Part shown: piece after piece, positions 42,091-51,408 of the stretch | Position numbering within the stretch: position 1 is the stretch's first letter | How the letters are laid out: each line of letters begins with the position of its first letter | Assembly: GCF_003668875.1 (NCBI RefSeq) | Contig: NZ_RAWM01000023.1 | Coordinates: forward strand, 1-64,000 | DNA length: 64,000 nt | Source of the DNA: Corallococcus interemptor | GTDB lineage: Bacteria; Myxococcota; Myxococcia; Myxococcales; Myxococcaceae | Reading direction: 5' to 3' | Made by a program: the position numbers and the translations under genes | Notes under the pieces: model-generated | Database searches by the model: none | Told to the model about the DNA's origin: nothing | What the model saw: only the letters and a program-made list of their open reading frames with translations

Positions 42091-45000
42091 CCGCGTCTCC
42101 ATCCGTATCCACCCGCCCGCGCGAGGCCACCGCGCGGCGGTTGACCGTGCGTCGCGCCTCGGCACGGGAGCGGCCCGCCTGCGCCGCGTCCTCCGAGGGC
42201 GTCTCCTCCCGGCGCGACAGCCGCGCCGCCAGTGCCCGCACGGTGGGGTACTGGAAGAGGTCCGTGAGCGCCAGCGTCACGCCGAGCTCCGCCGTCAACC
42301 GGCGGTGCAACTGGAGCGCGAGCAGCGAGTTGCCACCCAGTTCGAAGAAGGGGTCGTCCAGGCCCACCCGCTCCACGTGGAGCAGGTCCTTCCACGCCTG
42401 GGCGATCTGCTGCTCGATGGCCGTCCCCGGCGCCACGAAGGGCCGGGACGGATCCACGCCACCGGCCTCCGGCGCGGGCAGTGCCTTCCGGTCCGCCTTG
42501 CCGTTGGGGCTGAGCGGCATGCGCTCCAGCACCACGATGTTGGACGGGACCATGTACTCGGGCAGGCGCTCCAGCAGGTACGTGCGCAGCGCCGCGCCCT
42601 CCGGCTTCGCGTCCTTGCCGGTGACGTAGGCCACCAGCCGCTTCTGGCCCGGCCGGTCCTCGCGCGCGAGCACCACCGCCTGGCGCACCGTGGGGTGCTT
42701 CTCCAGCGAGGACTCAATCTCGCCCAGCTCGATGCGCAGGCCGCGGATCTTCACCTGGAAGTCCGCGCGGCCCAGGTACTCGATCTCGCCGTCCGGCAGC
42801 CACCGCGCCACGTCGCCCGTGCGGTACATGCGCGCGCCCGGCACCGTCGCGTACGGATCCGGGATGAAGCGCTCGGCGGTGAGAGAGGGCCGCGCCAGGT
42901 AGCCGCGCCCCACCTGCACGCCGCCGATGTACAGCTCGCCCGCCGCGCCCTGGGGCACCGGTTGCAGCTCCGCGTCCAGGATGCGGATCTGCGTGTTGTC
43001 CACCGGCCGGCCAATGGGCACGGAGCGGCGGCCGTCGTTCGCCTTGCACGCGTGGAACGTCACGTCCACCGCGGCCTCGGTGGGGCCGTAGAGGTTGTGC
43101 AGCCCCGCGCCGGGCAGCGTGCGCAGGCACAGCTCCTTCAGCTCCAGCGGCAGCGCTTCACCGCTGCACACCACGCGCTTCAGCGACGTGCACTCCGCCA
43201 CGCCCGGCTCGTCCAGGAAGGCCTGGAGCATGGAGGGCACGAAGTGCAGCGTCGTCACGGACGCGGAGGAAATCAGCGCCTTGAGGTAGGCCGGGTCCTG
43301 GTGCCCGCCGGGCTTCGCGACCACCAGCTTCGCGCCGGTCATCAGCGGCCAGAAGAACTCCCAGACGGACACGTCGAAGCTGAACGGCGTCTTCTGGAGC
43401 ACCACGTCCTGGGACGTGAGCCCGTACGCGGACTGCATCCACAACAGGCGGTTCACCACCGGGCCATGGGCATTCATCGCGCCCTTGGGGCGGCCCGTGC
43501 TGCCGGACGTGAAGATGATGTACGCCAGCGAGTCCGCCGTGGCGGTGGGCGCGGGCGCGGTGGTGGGCTCGCGGGCAATCTCCTCCCAGCCCGTGTCCAG
43601 CTTCACCACCTTCGCGTCCGACGCGGGCAGCCGCGCCAGCAGCCGGTCCTGCACCAGGAGCACCGGGGGACGCGCGTCCTCCAGCATCCAGCCCAGGCGC
43701 TCCTGAGGGTAGCCCGGGTCCAGCGGAACGTACGCGCCGCCCGCCTTCAGCGTGCCCAGGATGCCCACCACCATCTCCAGCGAGCGCTCCACGCACAGGC
43801 CCACGCGCACTTCCGGGCCCACGCCGTGCTTGCGCAGCGCGTGCGCCAGCTGGTTCGCGCGGGCATCCAGCTCGCGGTAGGTGAGGCGGCTGCCCTCGAA
43901 CTCCAGGGCGACGGCGTCCGGCGTGCTCGCCACCTGCGCATCGAGGAGCGAGGTCAGCGTCGCGCCCTTCGGGTGCGCTACGGCCGTGTCGTTCCAGCCG
44001 TGCATCACGCGCTGGCGCTCGGCATCGGGCAACAGCGGCAGGCGGGAGATGGGCACGTCCGGCTGCGCGACAATGCCTTCGAGCAGCGTCAGGTAGTGGC
44101 CCAAGAGCCGCTCCGCCGTGGAGCGCTCGAAGAGGTCGGTGCTGTACTCGGCGGTGACGCGCAGGCCCTGCGGCAGGTCCACCAGCAAGAGCGACAGGTC
44201 GTACTTCGTCGTGCCGGTGTCCACCGGCTTCGCCTCCATCACCACGCCCGGGGCCTCCAGGGCCGGCATGGGCGCGTTCTGCAGGACGAACATCACCTGG
44301 AAGATGGGCGAGTGGCTGAGGTGCCGCTCCGGCTTGAGCGCGTCCACCAGCCGCTCGAACGGGATGTCCTGGTGCGCGTACGCGTCCAGCGTGGACTCGT
44401 GCACCCGGCGCAGCAGCTCGTTGAACGTGGGCTTGCCGGACAGGTCCGAGCGCAAGGCCAGCATGTTCACGAACAGGCCGATGAGCCCTTCGACCTCCGC
44501 GCGAGGACGGCCCGCGATGGGCGTGCCCACCACGATGTCGTCCTGCCCGGTGTAGCGGGACAGCAGGACGTTGAAGGCGGACAGCAGCGTGACGAAGAGC
44601 GTGCGGCCCTCGCGCTGGCCCAGCGCCTTGAGCGCCTGGGTGAGGGCGGGGGACAGGTGCATCACCTGCCGCTCGCCCTTGGAGCTCATCAGCGCCGGAC
44701 GCGGCTTGTCCTGCGGCAGCTCCAGGAGCGCGTTCGGGTTGAGGCGGTTCTTCCAGTAGGTGAGCTGGCGCTCCAATTCCGCGCCCTGGAGCCATTCCTT
44801 CTGCCACGCCGCCCAGTCGGAATACTGCAGGGGCAGGGGCTTGAGCGGCGAGGGCTGCCCCTCCAGACAGGCGCGATACAGCACGGCCAGCTCGTGCACG
44901 AGCACGCCCATGGACCAGCCGTCGGAGACGATGTGGTGCTGATCCATCAGCAGCACCTGCTCGCCGTTGCCCAGGAGCATCAGCACGGCGCGCAACAGCG

Positions 45001-45406
45001 GCCCCTGCTCCAGGCTGAAGGGCTGCTGCGCCAGCGTCACCACGCGCCGCTGGGCCTCCGCCTCACGCTCCGTCACCGGCAGCCCCTGGAGGTCCATCAC
45101 CTCCAGCGGCACCTCGCCCGTGGCGGCGATGATCTGCGCGGCGCCGCCCTCGCGCTCCTGGAAGGTGGTGCGCAGCGTGTCGTGCCGCTCCACCAGCAGG
45201 GCCAGGGCGCGCTGGAGTGCGTCCGTGTCCACGGTGCCCGTCAGGCGCACCGCGGTGGGCATGTGGAACGCCGCGCTGCCGGGGCTCCACTTGTCCAGGA
45301 ACCACATCCGCTCCTGCGCGAAGGACAGGGGCGCCTGCTTCGAGGCAGGTCGCGACTTGTCCTTCAGCAGCTGCGCCAGGCGTGCTCGCTTCTCTTCGGG
45401 CGTCAT
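42083..45406 (-). CDS. Nonribosomal peptide synthetase D: C-A(Ser)-PCP
   Basis: The product has 1107 residues. A short docking-like helix (MTPEEKRARLAQLL) starts it. C domain: HHIVSDG at 157-163, complete. A domain: FTSGSTGRPKGAM, FSFDVSVWEFF, LHFVPSML, CSGEAL, LYGPTEAAVD; the ten specificity positions read D-V-W-H-V-S-L-V-D-K, which fits the serine code. PCP: Ser1027 in ELGGNSLL. The C-terminus is a basic Arg-rich tail. It condenses serine onto the chain from protein C. The start is two bases after the stop of gene C; the stop overlaps gene E. Confidence 0.93.
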   Translation of the reverse strand: MTPEEKRARLAQLLKDKSRPASKQAPLSFAQERMWFLDKWSPGSAAFHMPTAVRLTGTVDTDALQRALALLVERHDTLRTTFQEREGGAAQIIAATGEVPLEVMDLQGLPVTEREAEAQRRVVTLAQQPFSLEQGPLLRAVLMLLGNGEQVLLMDQHHIVSDGWSMGVLVHELAVLYRACLEGQPSPLKPLPLQYSDWAAWQKEWLQGAELERQLTYWKNRLNPNALLELPQDKPRPALMSSKGERQVMHLSPALTQALKALGQREGRTLFVTLLSAFNVLLSRYTGQDDIVVGTPIAGRPRAEVEGLIGLFVNMLALRSDLSGKPTFNELLRRVHESTLDAYAHQDIPFERLVDALKPERHLSHSPIFQVMFVLQNAPMPALEAPGVVMEAKPVDTGTTKYDLSLLLVDLPQGLRVTAEYSTDLFERSTAERLLGHYLTLLEGIVAQPDVPISRLPLLPDAERQRVMHGWNDTAVAHPKGATLTSLLDAQVASTPDAVALEFEGSRLTYRELDARANQLAHALRKHGVGPEVRVGLCVERSLEMVVGILGTLKAGGAYVPLDPGYPQERLGWMLEDARPPVLLVQDRLLARLPASDAKVVKLDTGWEEIAREPTTAPAPTATADSLAYIIFTSGSTGRPKGAMNAHGPVVNRLLWMQSAYGLTSQDVVLQKTPFSFDVSVWEFFWPLMTGAKLVVAKPGGHQDPAYLKALISSASVTTLHFVPSMLQAFLDEPGVAECTSLKRVVCSGEALPLELKELCLRTLPGAGLHNLYGPTEAAVDVTFHACKANDGRRSVPIGRPVDNTQIRILDAELQPVPQGAAGELYIGGVQVGRGYLARPSLTAERFIPDPYATVPGARMYRTGDVARWLPDGEIEYLGRADFQVKIRGLRIELGEIESSLEKHPTVRQAVVLAREDRPGQKRLVAYVTGKDAKPEGAALRTYLLERLPEYMVPSNIVVLERMPLSPNGKADRKALPAPEAGGVDPSRPFVAPGTAIEQQIAQAWKDLLHVERVGLDDPFFELGGNSLLALQLHRRLTAELGVTLALTDLFQYPTVRALAARLSRREETPSEDAAQAGRSRAEARRTVNRRAVASRGRVDTDGDADE

Positions 45407-45408
45407 GG

Positions 45409-48400
45409 TCAGGCCGCGTCCTCGCTGCTGCTGCTGTCACCACCGTCACCGCCGCCCGCGTCTTCCAGAATCGCGAGCAGCTCCGCCACCTGTTCGTCCG
45501 ACAGCTGGTCCATGTTCTCCAGCAGCTTCTCCGCCTCGGCCGCCGTGACCTTCTGCTTCGCGGCGGGCGTGGCCACCGGCTGCGCGGGCACCAGGGGCTG
45601 CGTGGGCGTGGCGCCCTCCACGGAGTAGCCCAGGCGCTCAATCACCGCGTGGGTGGAGGCATCGAAGGGGCGGGGCCACTTGATGCGCTTCCAGGACTCG
45701 CCCATCTTCTTCTCGATGCCCTGGTGCTGGAGGATGTTCGGGTCGCCCAGGCCGCCCATCATGCGGTCCTTCTTGCCGTCGTACGGCTGGACCATGCGCT
45801 CGTCGAACTCGAGCCCCAGGAAGTGGGCCACGCCGGTCATCACCTTCGTGGGGTCCGCGACCAGGTCCTCGTAGCGCACCCAGTGGCAGCGCTCACGGCC
45901 GATGCCGTCGAAGAAGTTGAGCAGGTTCCGGTTGGACAGGGCCCACACCGTCTCCGCCACCACGTAGGGGTCCACGTCCGCGTCGCCGAAGAGGCCGGCG
46001 GCGAAGAGGCGGTCGAAGCGCATCCGGAGGATGGACTCCATCACCGGGAGCGGGTGGCGGTAGAGGTAGATGTACTTGTTGCCCTCGAACATCCGCTCCG
46101 CGCGCTCCAGCGTCTCCACGTCCATGGCGTACGTGGGCGTCTTGTCCACGAGCAGCCGGGGCGCGGACTTCTCCTGGAGGCGGCGGTAGACGTCCTGCGC
46201 GGACACGTCATCCGCGACCAGCCGGTCCACCAGCGCGGCGCCGGCGGGCGAGTCCAGCTTCTCCAGCTCCATGAGCGCCCACTGCAGGCCGCCCGTGGTC
46301 CACTCCATCTCAGAGCCGAAGCCGATGTTCTGGCGCCACTCGCGCATGCTCTCGAAGAAGAGCAGGTTCACTTCCGGCGGGCAGAACAGCCGCGGGTGTC
46401 CCGCGAGCATCACGCGGAACAGCGTGGAGCCGGCGCGAGGGCTGGAGTGCACGAACACCATGGGCGGGTTCTTCTTCGCCGTGTTGGTGCGCTGCACGCC
46501 GGACACCTCGGCGCGGTAGGGCTTCAGCGGGTACGCGGACAGCGGCTTGTTCTCCGCGAAGCGCTGCGGGTCCTGCAGGCGGTCCATCTCCACCAGCAGG
46601 TACTTCGACAGCTCCGGGATGGACGGGTGCGCCTGCACCTCGTGCGGGTAGAGCTGGAACTTGAAGTCCTGCCGCAGGTCGTACTCCAGCTCCGCGCCCA
46701 GCGCGTGCAGGTCGTACCCCTTGAGGCTGCCGTCCGCGGGCAGCTTGTCCTGCGGGATGCGCAGGCCCTCGGAGATGTGGTGGCGCAGGTACTCGGTGAG
46801 CAGCGCGGGGCGCTCGGTGGGGAACGCGGTGCGCAGGCGCTCCGCGATGGGCTTCTCCGTGGAGGCCGCGCGCTTGCCCAGCTCCTGCTCCACGCGCCCG
46901 GCGACGCCCGCGACGGTGGGCGTCTCGAAGAGGCCGCGCAGTGACAGGTCCACCTTCAGCACCGCGTGGATGTGGTTGCGCAGCTGCGTGGCCAGCAGCG
47001 AGTGGCCGCCCAGCTCGAAGAAGTTGTCGTTGATGCCGATGCCGTCGATGCCCAGCACCTGCTCCCAGATGCCCGCGACGGTCTTCTCCAGCTCCGTGCG
47101 AGGCGCGGCGTAGGGCGTGAGGATGGAGGGACGGGCGTGCTTGTTGCCCTTCGCTGCGTCCTTCTTGCCCTTCTCCGCCTTCGTGGCCCGAGGCCCCTGA
47201 CGGCGGCGCGCGGCCAGGTCACCGGTGGAGACGGCCAGCCGGCCGCCCTCGCCGTGCGACAGCGCGCGGCGCAGCGCCTCCAGGCCTTCGGCGGGCTGGA
47301 TGGCGAACTGGGCCAGCGTGGGGGACAGCTCCGCCATGGCCTGCGCGTCCGCGAACTGCCACGCGTCCCAGTCCACGCTCAGCCACGGGTAGGCGAAGCC
47401 CTCCGTGCGGCTTTCCGCGAAGGCGTCCATGAAGGCGCTGGCGGAGGCCTGCGCCACCTGGCCCAGGCCGCCCAGCACGGACGACAGCGACGACACGAGG
47501 AGGCAGAACGCGGGGCCTTCCTTCGGCAGCACCTGCTCCAGCACGCGCACGCCGTGCACCTGCGGGCGGAAGTGCCAGGCGCACTCGTCCGGGCCTGTCT
47601 CCGCGATGGTGCCCAGCGTGGCGCCCTGCATGCCGCCCGCCGCGTGGATGACGCCGTCGATGCGGCCGAAGCGCGCCACCGCCGCGTCCACCACGCCGCG
47701 CATGGACTCCACGTCGGTGAGGGCCGCGGGCAGCACCAGCATCTCCACGCCCGTGCGCTCCAGGGCCAGCGCGCGCTGGATGCGGCGGGACACCGCGTCC
47801 TCGACGCCGTGCTTCTCCACCCACGCCGTCCACTGGCCGCGGCTGGGGAAGTCCGGCGTCTCCACCAGGGTCAGCTTCGCGTGGTGCACCGTGGCCAGCT
47901 CGGACGCCAGCGCGTGGCCGATGCCGGTGAGGCCGTCGGTGATGAGGTACGCACCACCGTCGCGCAGGACCTCGGCGCCGGCCGCCTCCAGGCGCACGGG
48001 CTCGAAGGTCTGCACCCAGCGCTGACGGCCACGCAGGGCCACCACCGCGTCACGCGGTTCGGCACCCAGCTCCGTGGCCAGCCGGTCCACGACCGCGCCC
48101 GCGTCGCCGGGCACCACGTCCACGAAGCGGCAGGAGAGGTTCGGGTACTCCTGCGGCAGCACGCGCGAGGGGCCCACCAGCAGGGCCTGCTCCGGCAGCT
48201 GCGCATCCGCCTGCTCCACGCGGGCGGAGCGGCTGGTCACCACGGACCAGGTGAGCGGCTCCAGGTGGCCCGTCTCGCTCAGGGCACGGGCGAGGAACAG
48301 CTGGCTGTGGAAGCCGACGTCCAGTGACGCGGGCTCCTTCGACAGGCTCCACAGGTGCACGACGTTGGAGAACGCGCGGCCCTGCTTCTTCAGCGCCTCC

Positions 48401-51369
48401 AGCACCGCGCAGTAGTCCTCGCGGCGCGCCGGATCCACCGTGAACGAGCCATCCGGGCGCTGCTCGAAGCGCGCGCCGGGGACGACGCGGAAGATGTCCC
48501 CCCCCAGCTTCGGCGCCAGGGCCTCCGCCACGCCGGTGTCATCCGCGAGCACCAGCCAGCCCGCGCCCGCCGCGTCCTTCGCCTTGGGCAGCGGGGACAG
48601 CTTCCACGACGGCGCGTAGAACCAGTCCGCCACGTCCGGGCGCTTCGTCAGCGACGCGGGCGCGTCCGCGCGGGCACCGCCGCCCAGCGGCTTCGCGTCA
48701 ATCCAGTAGCGCTCGCGCTGGAAGGGGTAGGTGGGCAGCGGCACGCGGCGGCGCTGCTCGTTGGACGCGAAGCCCTTCCAGTCCACCGTCACGCCGTTGA
48801 GCCACAGCCGGCCCAGCGCGCCCAGCAGCACCTGGAGGTCCGGAGCCTGCTCGCGAGGATGCCGCGTGGAGGCGATGAGCACGCGCGCTTCCGCGCCCGG
48901 CTGCTGCTTCGCCAGCGTGGTGAGCACCGTACCGGGGCCCACTTCCAGGAGCGCCGCCTGCGGCCACTTGCGGGACAGCTCCTGGAGGCCCGCGGAGAAG
49001 CGCACGGCCTGGCGCAGGTGCGTGGCCCAGTAGTCCGGATCCGTCGCCTGCGCGGCCTCAATCCAGGTGCCCGTCACGTTGGACAGGAAGGGCAGGCCAG
49101 GCGCGCTGAGCTTCACCTGGCGCACGCGCGCGGTGAAGGCCGCGAGGATGGGGTCCATCATCGCGGAGTGGAACGCGTGCGACGTGTGCAGCCGCGACAC
49201 CTCCACGCCCTGCGCCTCCAGCTTCGCCTGGAGCGCGTCCACCGCGTCGGTGGGGCCCGCCACGACGGTGAAGCCCGGCGCGTTCACCGCCGCCACGCTG
49301 AGGTTCGCGGGGAGCAGCGGCTTGAGCGCGGACTCCTCCAGCTTCGCGGACAGCATGGAACCCGACGGCAGCCCCTGCATCAGCTTGCCGCGCGCGGCCA
49401 CCAGCGCCAGCGCGTCGTCCAGGGTGAACACGCCCGCGAGGCACGCGGCCACGTACTCACCGATGCTGTGCCCCAGCATCGCGGAGGGCTTCACGCCCCA
49501 GGCCATCCACAGCTTCGCCAGCGCGTACTCCACGGCGAAGAGCGCGGGCTGCGTCAGCTCCGTGCGCGTCAGCGCCTGCGTCGCGGCCTCCGCCTTGGAG
49601 GCCTCCGGGAACAGCACCGTGCGCAGGTCCAGGCCCAGGTGCGACGTCAGCTTGTCCGCGCACGCGTCCAGGTGCCGCTTGAAGGTGGGCTCGGACGCAT
49701 ACAGGTCGCGCGCCATGCCCACGTACTGCGAGCCCTGGCCGGGGAACAGGAAGGCCACCGGCCGCTCGTGCACGTCCGGCGTGTGCGTCCACTGGCGCGG
49801 GCTGCCCTCCACGTCCAGCGCCGCGAGCGCGTCGTCGCGGTCGCGGCACACCAGCACGCGCCGCTTCGCCATGGCCTGACGGCCCGCCTGGAGCGTGAAG
49901 GCCACGTCCGCCAGCGCCTGCGCGGGGTGTGCCTTCAGGTGCGCGGCCAGGTTCTTCGTCGCCGCGTCCAGCGCCGCGTCGCTCTTCGCGGACAGCACCA
50001 GCAGCTGCGCGGGCCGGGACGCGCCGGAGGGCGGAAGGGCCGGAGCCTCCTCCAGCACGACGTGCGCGTTGGTGCCGCCCACGCCGAAGGAACTCACGCC
50101 CGCGCGGCGCGGGTGCTTGGGGTTCGCCTGCCAGTCCGTGAGCTTCGAGTTGACGAAGAACGGACCGCCCGAGAACGGAATCTCCGGGTTGACCTCCGTG
50201 ACGTGGAGGCTGGGCGGAATCTGGCGGTTCTCCAGCGTCATCACCGCCTTGATGAGGCTGGACACGCCGGCCGCGTTGGCCAGGTGGCCGATGTTGCTCT
50301 TGAGCGAGCCCACCGGAATCTTCGGAGGGTTCGCCTTCGCCGCCGCCGAGCGGAACTTGAACGCCTTGTTGAGCGCGCGCACCTCGATGGGGTCGCCCAT
50401 CTTCGTGCCGGTGCCGTGCGCCTCCAGGTAGCCGATGGTCTCCGGGGCCACGCCCGCGGCGCCCAGGGCCTCGGTGATGACGGTGGCCTGGCCCTCCACG
50501 CTGGGGGCGGTGAAGCCCACCTTCAGCGCGCCGTCGTTGTTGATGGCGCTGCCCTTGATGATGGCGTGGATGTGGTCGCCGTCTTCAATGGCGTCCGCCA
50601 GCCGCTTGAGCACCACCACGCCCACGCCGCTGCCGAACACCGTGCCCTCCGCCTTCGCGTCGAACGCGCGGCAGTGGCCGTCCGGGGACACGATGCCGCC
50701 GGGCACGAAGGGGTAGCCCTCCGGGTGCTTCACGTGCACGGACACGCCGCCGGCAAGGGCCAGGTCGCACTCTTCATTCAAGAGGCTCTGGCAGGCCGCG
50801 TGCGTGGCCACGAGCGACGTGGAGCACGCGCTGGTGATGGAGTAGCTGGGGCCGCGCAGGTTGAGCTTGTACGCGACGCGGGTGGCCAGGAAGTCGCCGC
50901 CGTTGTTCACGTCCACCTGCACCTGGTCCATGCCGCTCAGCTGGTCGAAGTTGGGGACCAGGTGGAACACCAGGTACGTGTTCGTGGCCGCGCCCGCGAA
51001 CACGCCGATGGAGCCGTCGAAGCCCTCGGGCGTGTGGCCCGCCTTCTCCAGCGCCTCCCACGCGCACTCCAGGAAGACGCGGTGCTGCGGATCCATCAGC
51101 TCCGCCTCGCGGGGCGTGAAGCCGAAGAAGCCCGCGTCGAACAGCTCCATGCCGGCCAGCGCGGCGCTGGCCTTCACGTGGCGCGGGTCCTTGCGCAGGA
51201 CGGGGTCCACGCCCAGCTTCTCCAGCTCCGCGTCGGGTACGGGCTGGATGGACTCCACGCCGTCGCGCAGGTTCTTCCAGAAGGAGTCCAGGTCGGGAGC
51301 GCCGGGGAAACGTCCGGCCATGCCGACGATGGCGATGGCCTGCGCGTCGATGTTCGATTCAGCGGACAT
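45409..51369 (-). CDS. Polyketide synthase C: KS-AT-KR(inactive)-ACP-degenerate ACP-sulfotransferase
   Basis: The product has 1986 residues. KS: Cys182 (SACSTSL). AT: Ser635 (GHSIGEY) with HAFHS, so malonyl. KR (about 1120-1400): TDGLTGIG present, but Lys is Gln (RPQVHG) and the Tyr/Asn motif reads VAQASASAF (Tyr to Gln, Asn to Ser), so inactive. ACP: Ser1457 (ELGGHSLL). A second carrier-like domain (about 1525-1610) has GYDLHALGAELE: Leu1554 stands where the phosphopantetheine Ser should be. From about 1635 to 1910 follows a PAPS sulfotransferase (SSPRAGSTLFRVMLAGHP, phosphosulfate loop), like the ST of CurM that sulfates a beta-hydroxyl before alkene formation. The protein ends in an acidic docking helix (LSDEQVAELLAILED). 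Confidence 0.92.
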   Translation of the reverse strand: MSAESNIDAQAIAIVGMAGRFPGAPDLDSFWKNLRDGVESIQPVPDAELEKLGVDPVLRKDPRHVKASAALAGMELFDAGFFGFTPREAELMDPQHRVFLECAWEALEKAGHTPEGFDGSIGVFAGAATNTYLVFHLVPNFDQLSGMDQVQVDVNNGGDFLATRVAYKLNLRGPSYSITSACSTSLVATHAACQSLLNEECDLALAGGVSVHVKHPEGYPFVPGGIVSPDGHCRAFDAKAEGTVFGSGVGVVVLKRLADAIEDGDHIHAIIKGSAINNDGALKVGFTAPSVEGQATVITEALGAAGVAPETIGYLEAHGTGTKMGDPIEVRALNKAFKFRSAAAKANPPKIPVGSLKSNIGHLANAAGVSSLIKAVMTLENRQIPPSLHVTEVNPEIPFSGGPFFVNSKLTDWQANPKHPRRAGVSSFGVGGTNAHVVLEEAPALPPSGASRPAQLLVLSAKSDAALDAATKNLAAHLKAHPAQALADVAFTLQAGRQAMAKRRVLVCRDRDDALAALDVEGSPRQWTHTPDVHERPVAFLFPGQGSQYVGMARDLYASEPTFKRHLDACADKLTSHLGLDLRTVLFPEASKAEAATQALTRTELTQPALFAVEYALAKLWMAWGVKPSAMLGHSIGEYVAACLAGVFTLDDALALVAARGKLMQGLPSGSMLSAKLEESALKPLLPANLSVAAVNAPGFTVVAGPTDAVDALQAKLEAQGVEVSRLHTSHAFHSAMMDPILAAFTARVRQVKLSAPGLPFLSNVTGTWIEAAQATDPDYWATHLRQAVRFSAGLQELSRKWPQAALLEVGPGTVLTTLAKQQPGAEARVLIASTRHPREQAPDLQVLLGALGRLWLNGVTVDWKGFASNEQRRRVPLPTYPFQRERYWIDAKPLGGGARADAPASLTKRPDVADWFYAPSWKLSPLPKAKDAAGAGWLVLADDTGVAEALAPKLGGDIFRVVPGARFEQRPDGSFTVDPARREDYCAVLEALKKQGRAFSNVVHLWSLSKEPASLDVGFHSQLFLARALSETGHLEPLTWSVVTSRSARVEQADAQLPEQALLVGPSRVLPQEYPNLSCRFVDVVPGDAGAVVDRLATELGAEPRDAVVALRGRQRWVQTFEPVRLEAAGAEVLRDGGAYLITDGLTGIGHALASELATVHHAKLTLVETPDFPSRGQWTAWVEKHGVEDAVSRRIQRALALERTGVEMLVLPAALTDVESMRGVVDAAVARFGRIDGVIHAAGGMQGATLGTIAETGPDECAWHFRPQVHGVRVLEQVLPKEGPAFCLLVSSLSSVLGGLGQVAQASASAFMDAFAESRTEGFAYPWLSVDWDAWQFADAQAMAELSPTLAQFAIQPAEGLEALRRALSHGEGGRLAVSTGDLAARRRQGPRATKAEKGKKDAAKGNKHARPSILTPYAAPRTELEKTVAGIWEQVLGIDGIGINDNFFELGGHSLLATQLRNHIHAVLKVDLSLRGLFETPTVAGVAGRVEQELGKRAASTEKPIAERLRTAFPTERPALLTEYLRHHISEGLRIPQDKLPADGSLKGYDLHALGAELEYDLRQDFKFQLYPHEVQAHPSIPELSKYLLVEMDRLQDPQRFAENKPLSAYPLKPYRAEVSGVQRTNTAKKNPPMVFVHSSPRAGSTLFRVMLAGHPRLFCPPEVNLLFFESMREWRQNIGFGSEMEWTTGGLQWALMELEKLDSPAGAALVDRLVADDVSAQDVYRRLQEKSAPRLLVDKTPTYAMDVETLERAERMFEGNKYIYLYRHPLPVMESILRMRFDRLFAAGLFGDADVDPYVVAETVWALSNRNLLNFFDGIGRERCHWVRYEDLVADPTKVMTGVAHFLGLEFDERMVQPYDGKKDRMMGGLGDPNILQHQGIEKKMGESWKRIKWPRPFDASTHAVIERLGYSVEGATPTQPLVPAQPVATPAAKQKVTAAEAEKLLENMDQLSDEQVAELLAILEDAGGGDGGDSSSSEDAA

Positions 51370-51408
51370 GGGGTGTGCTCGGGCTTCGAAAGGTGGGGGA
51401 GGGGACGG

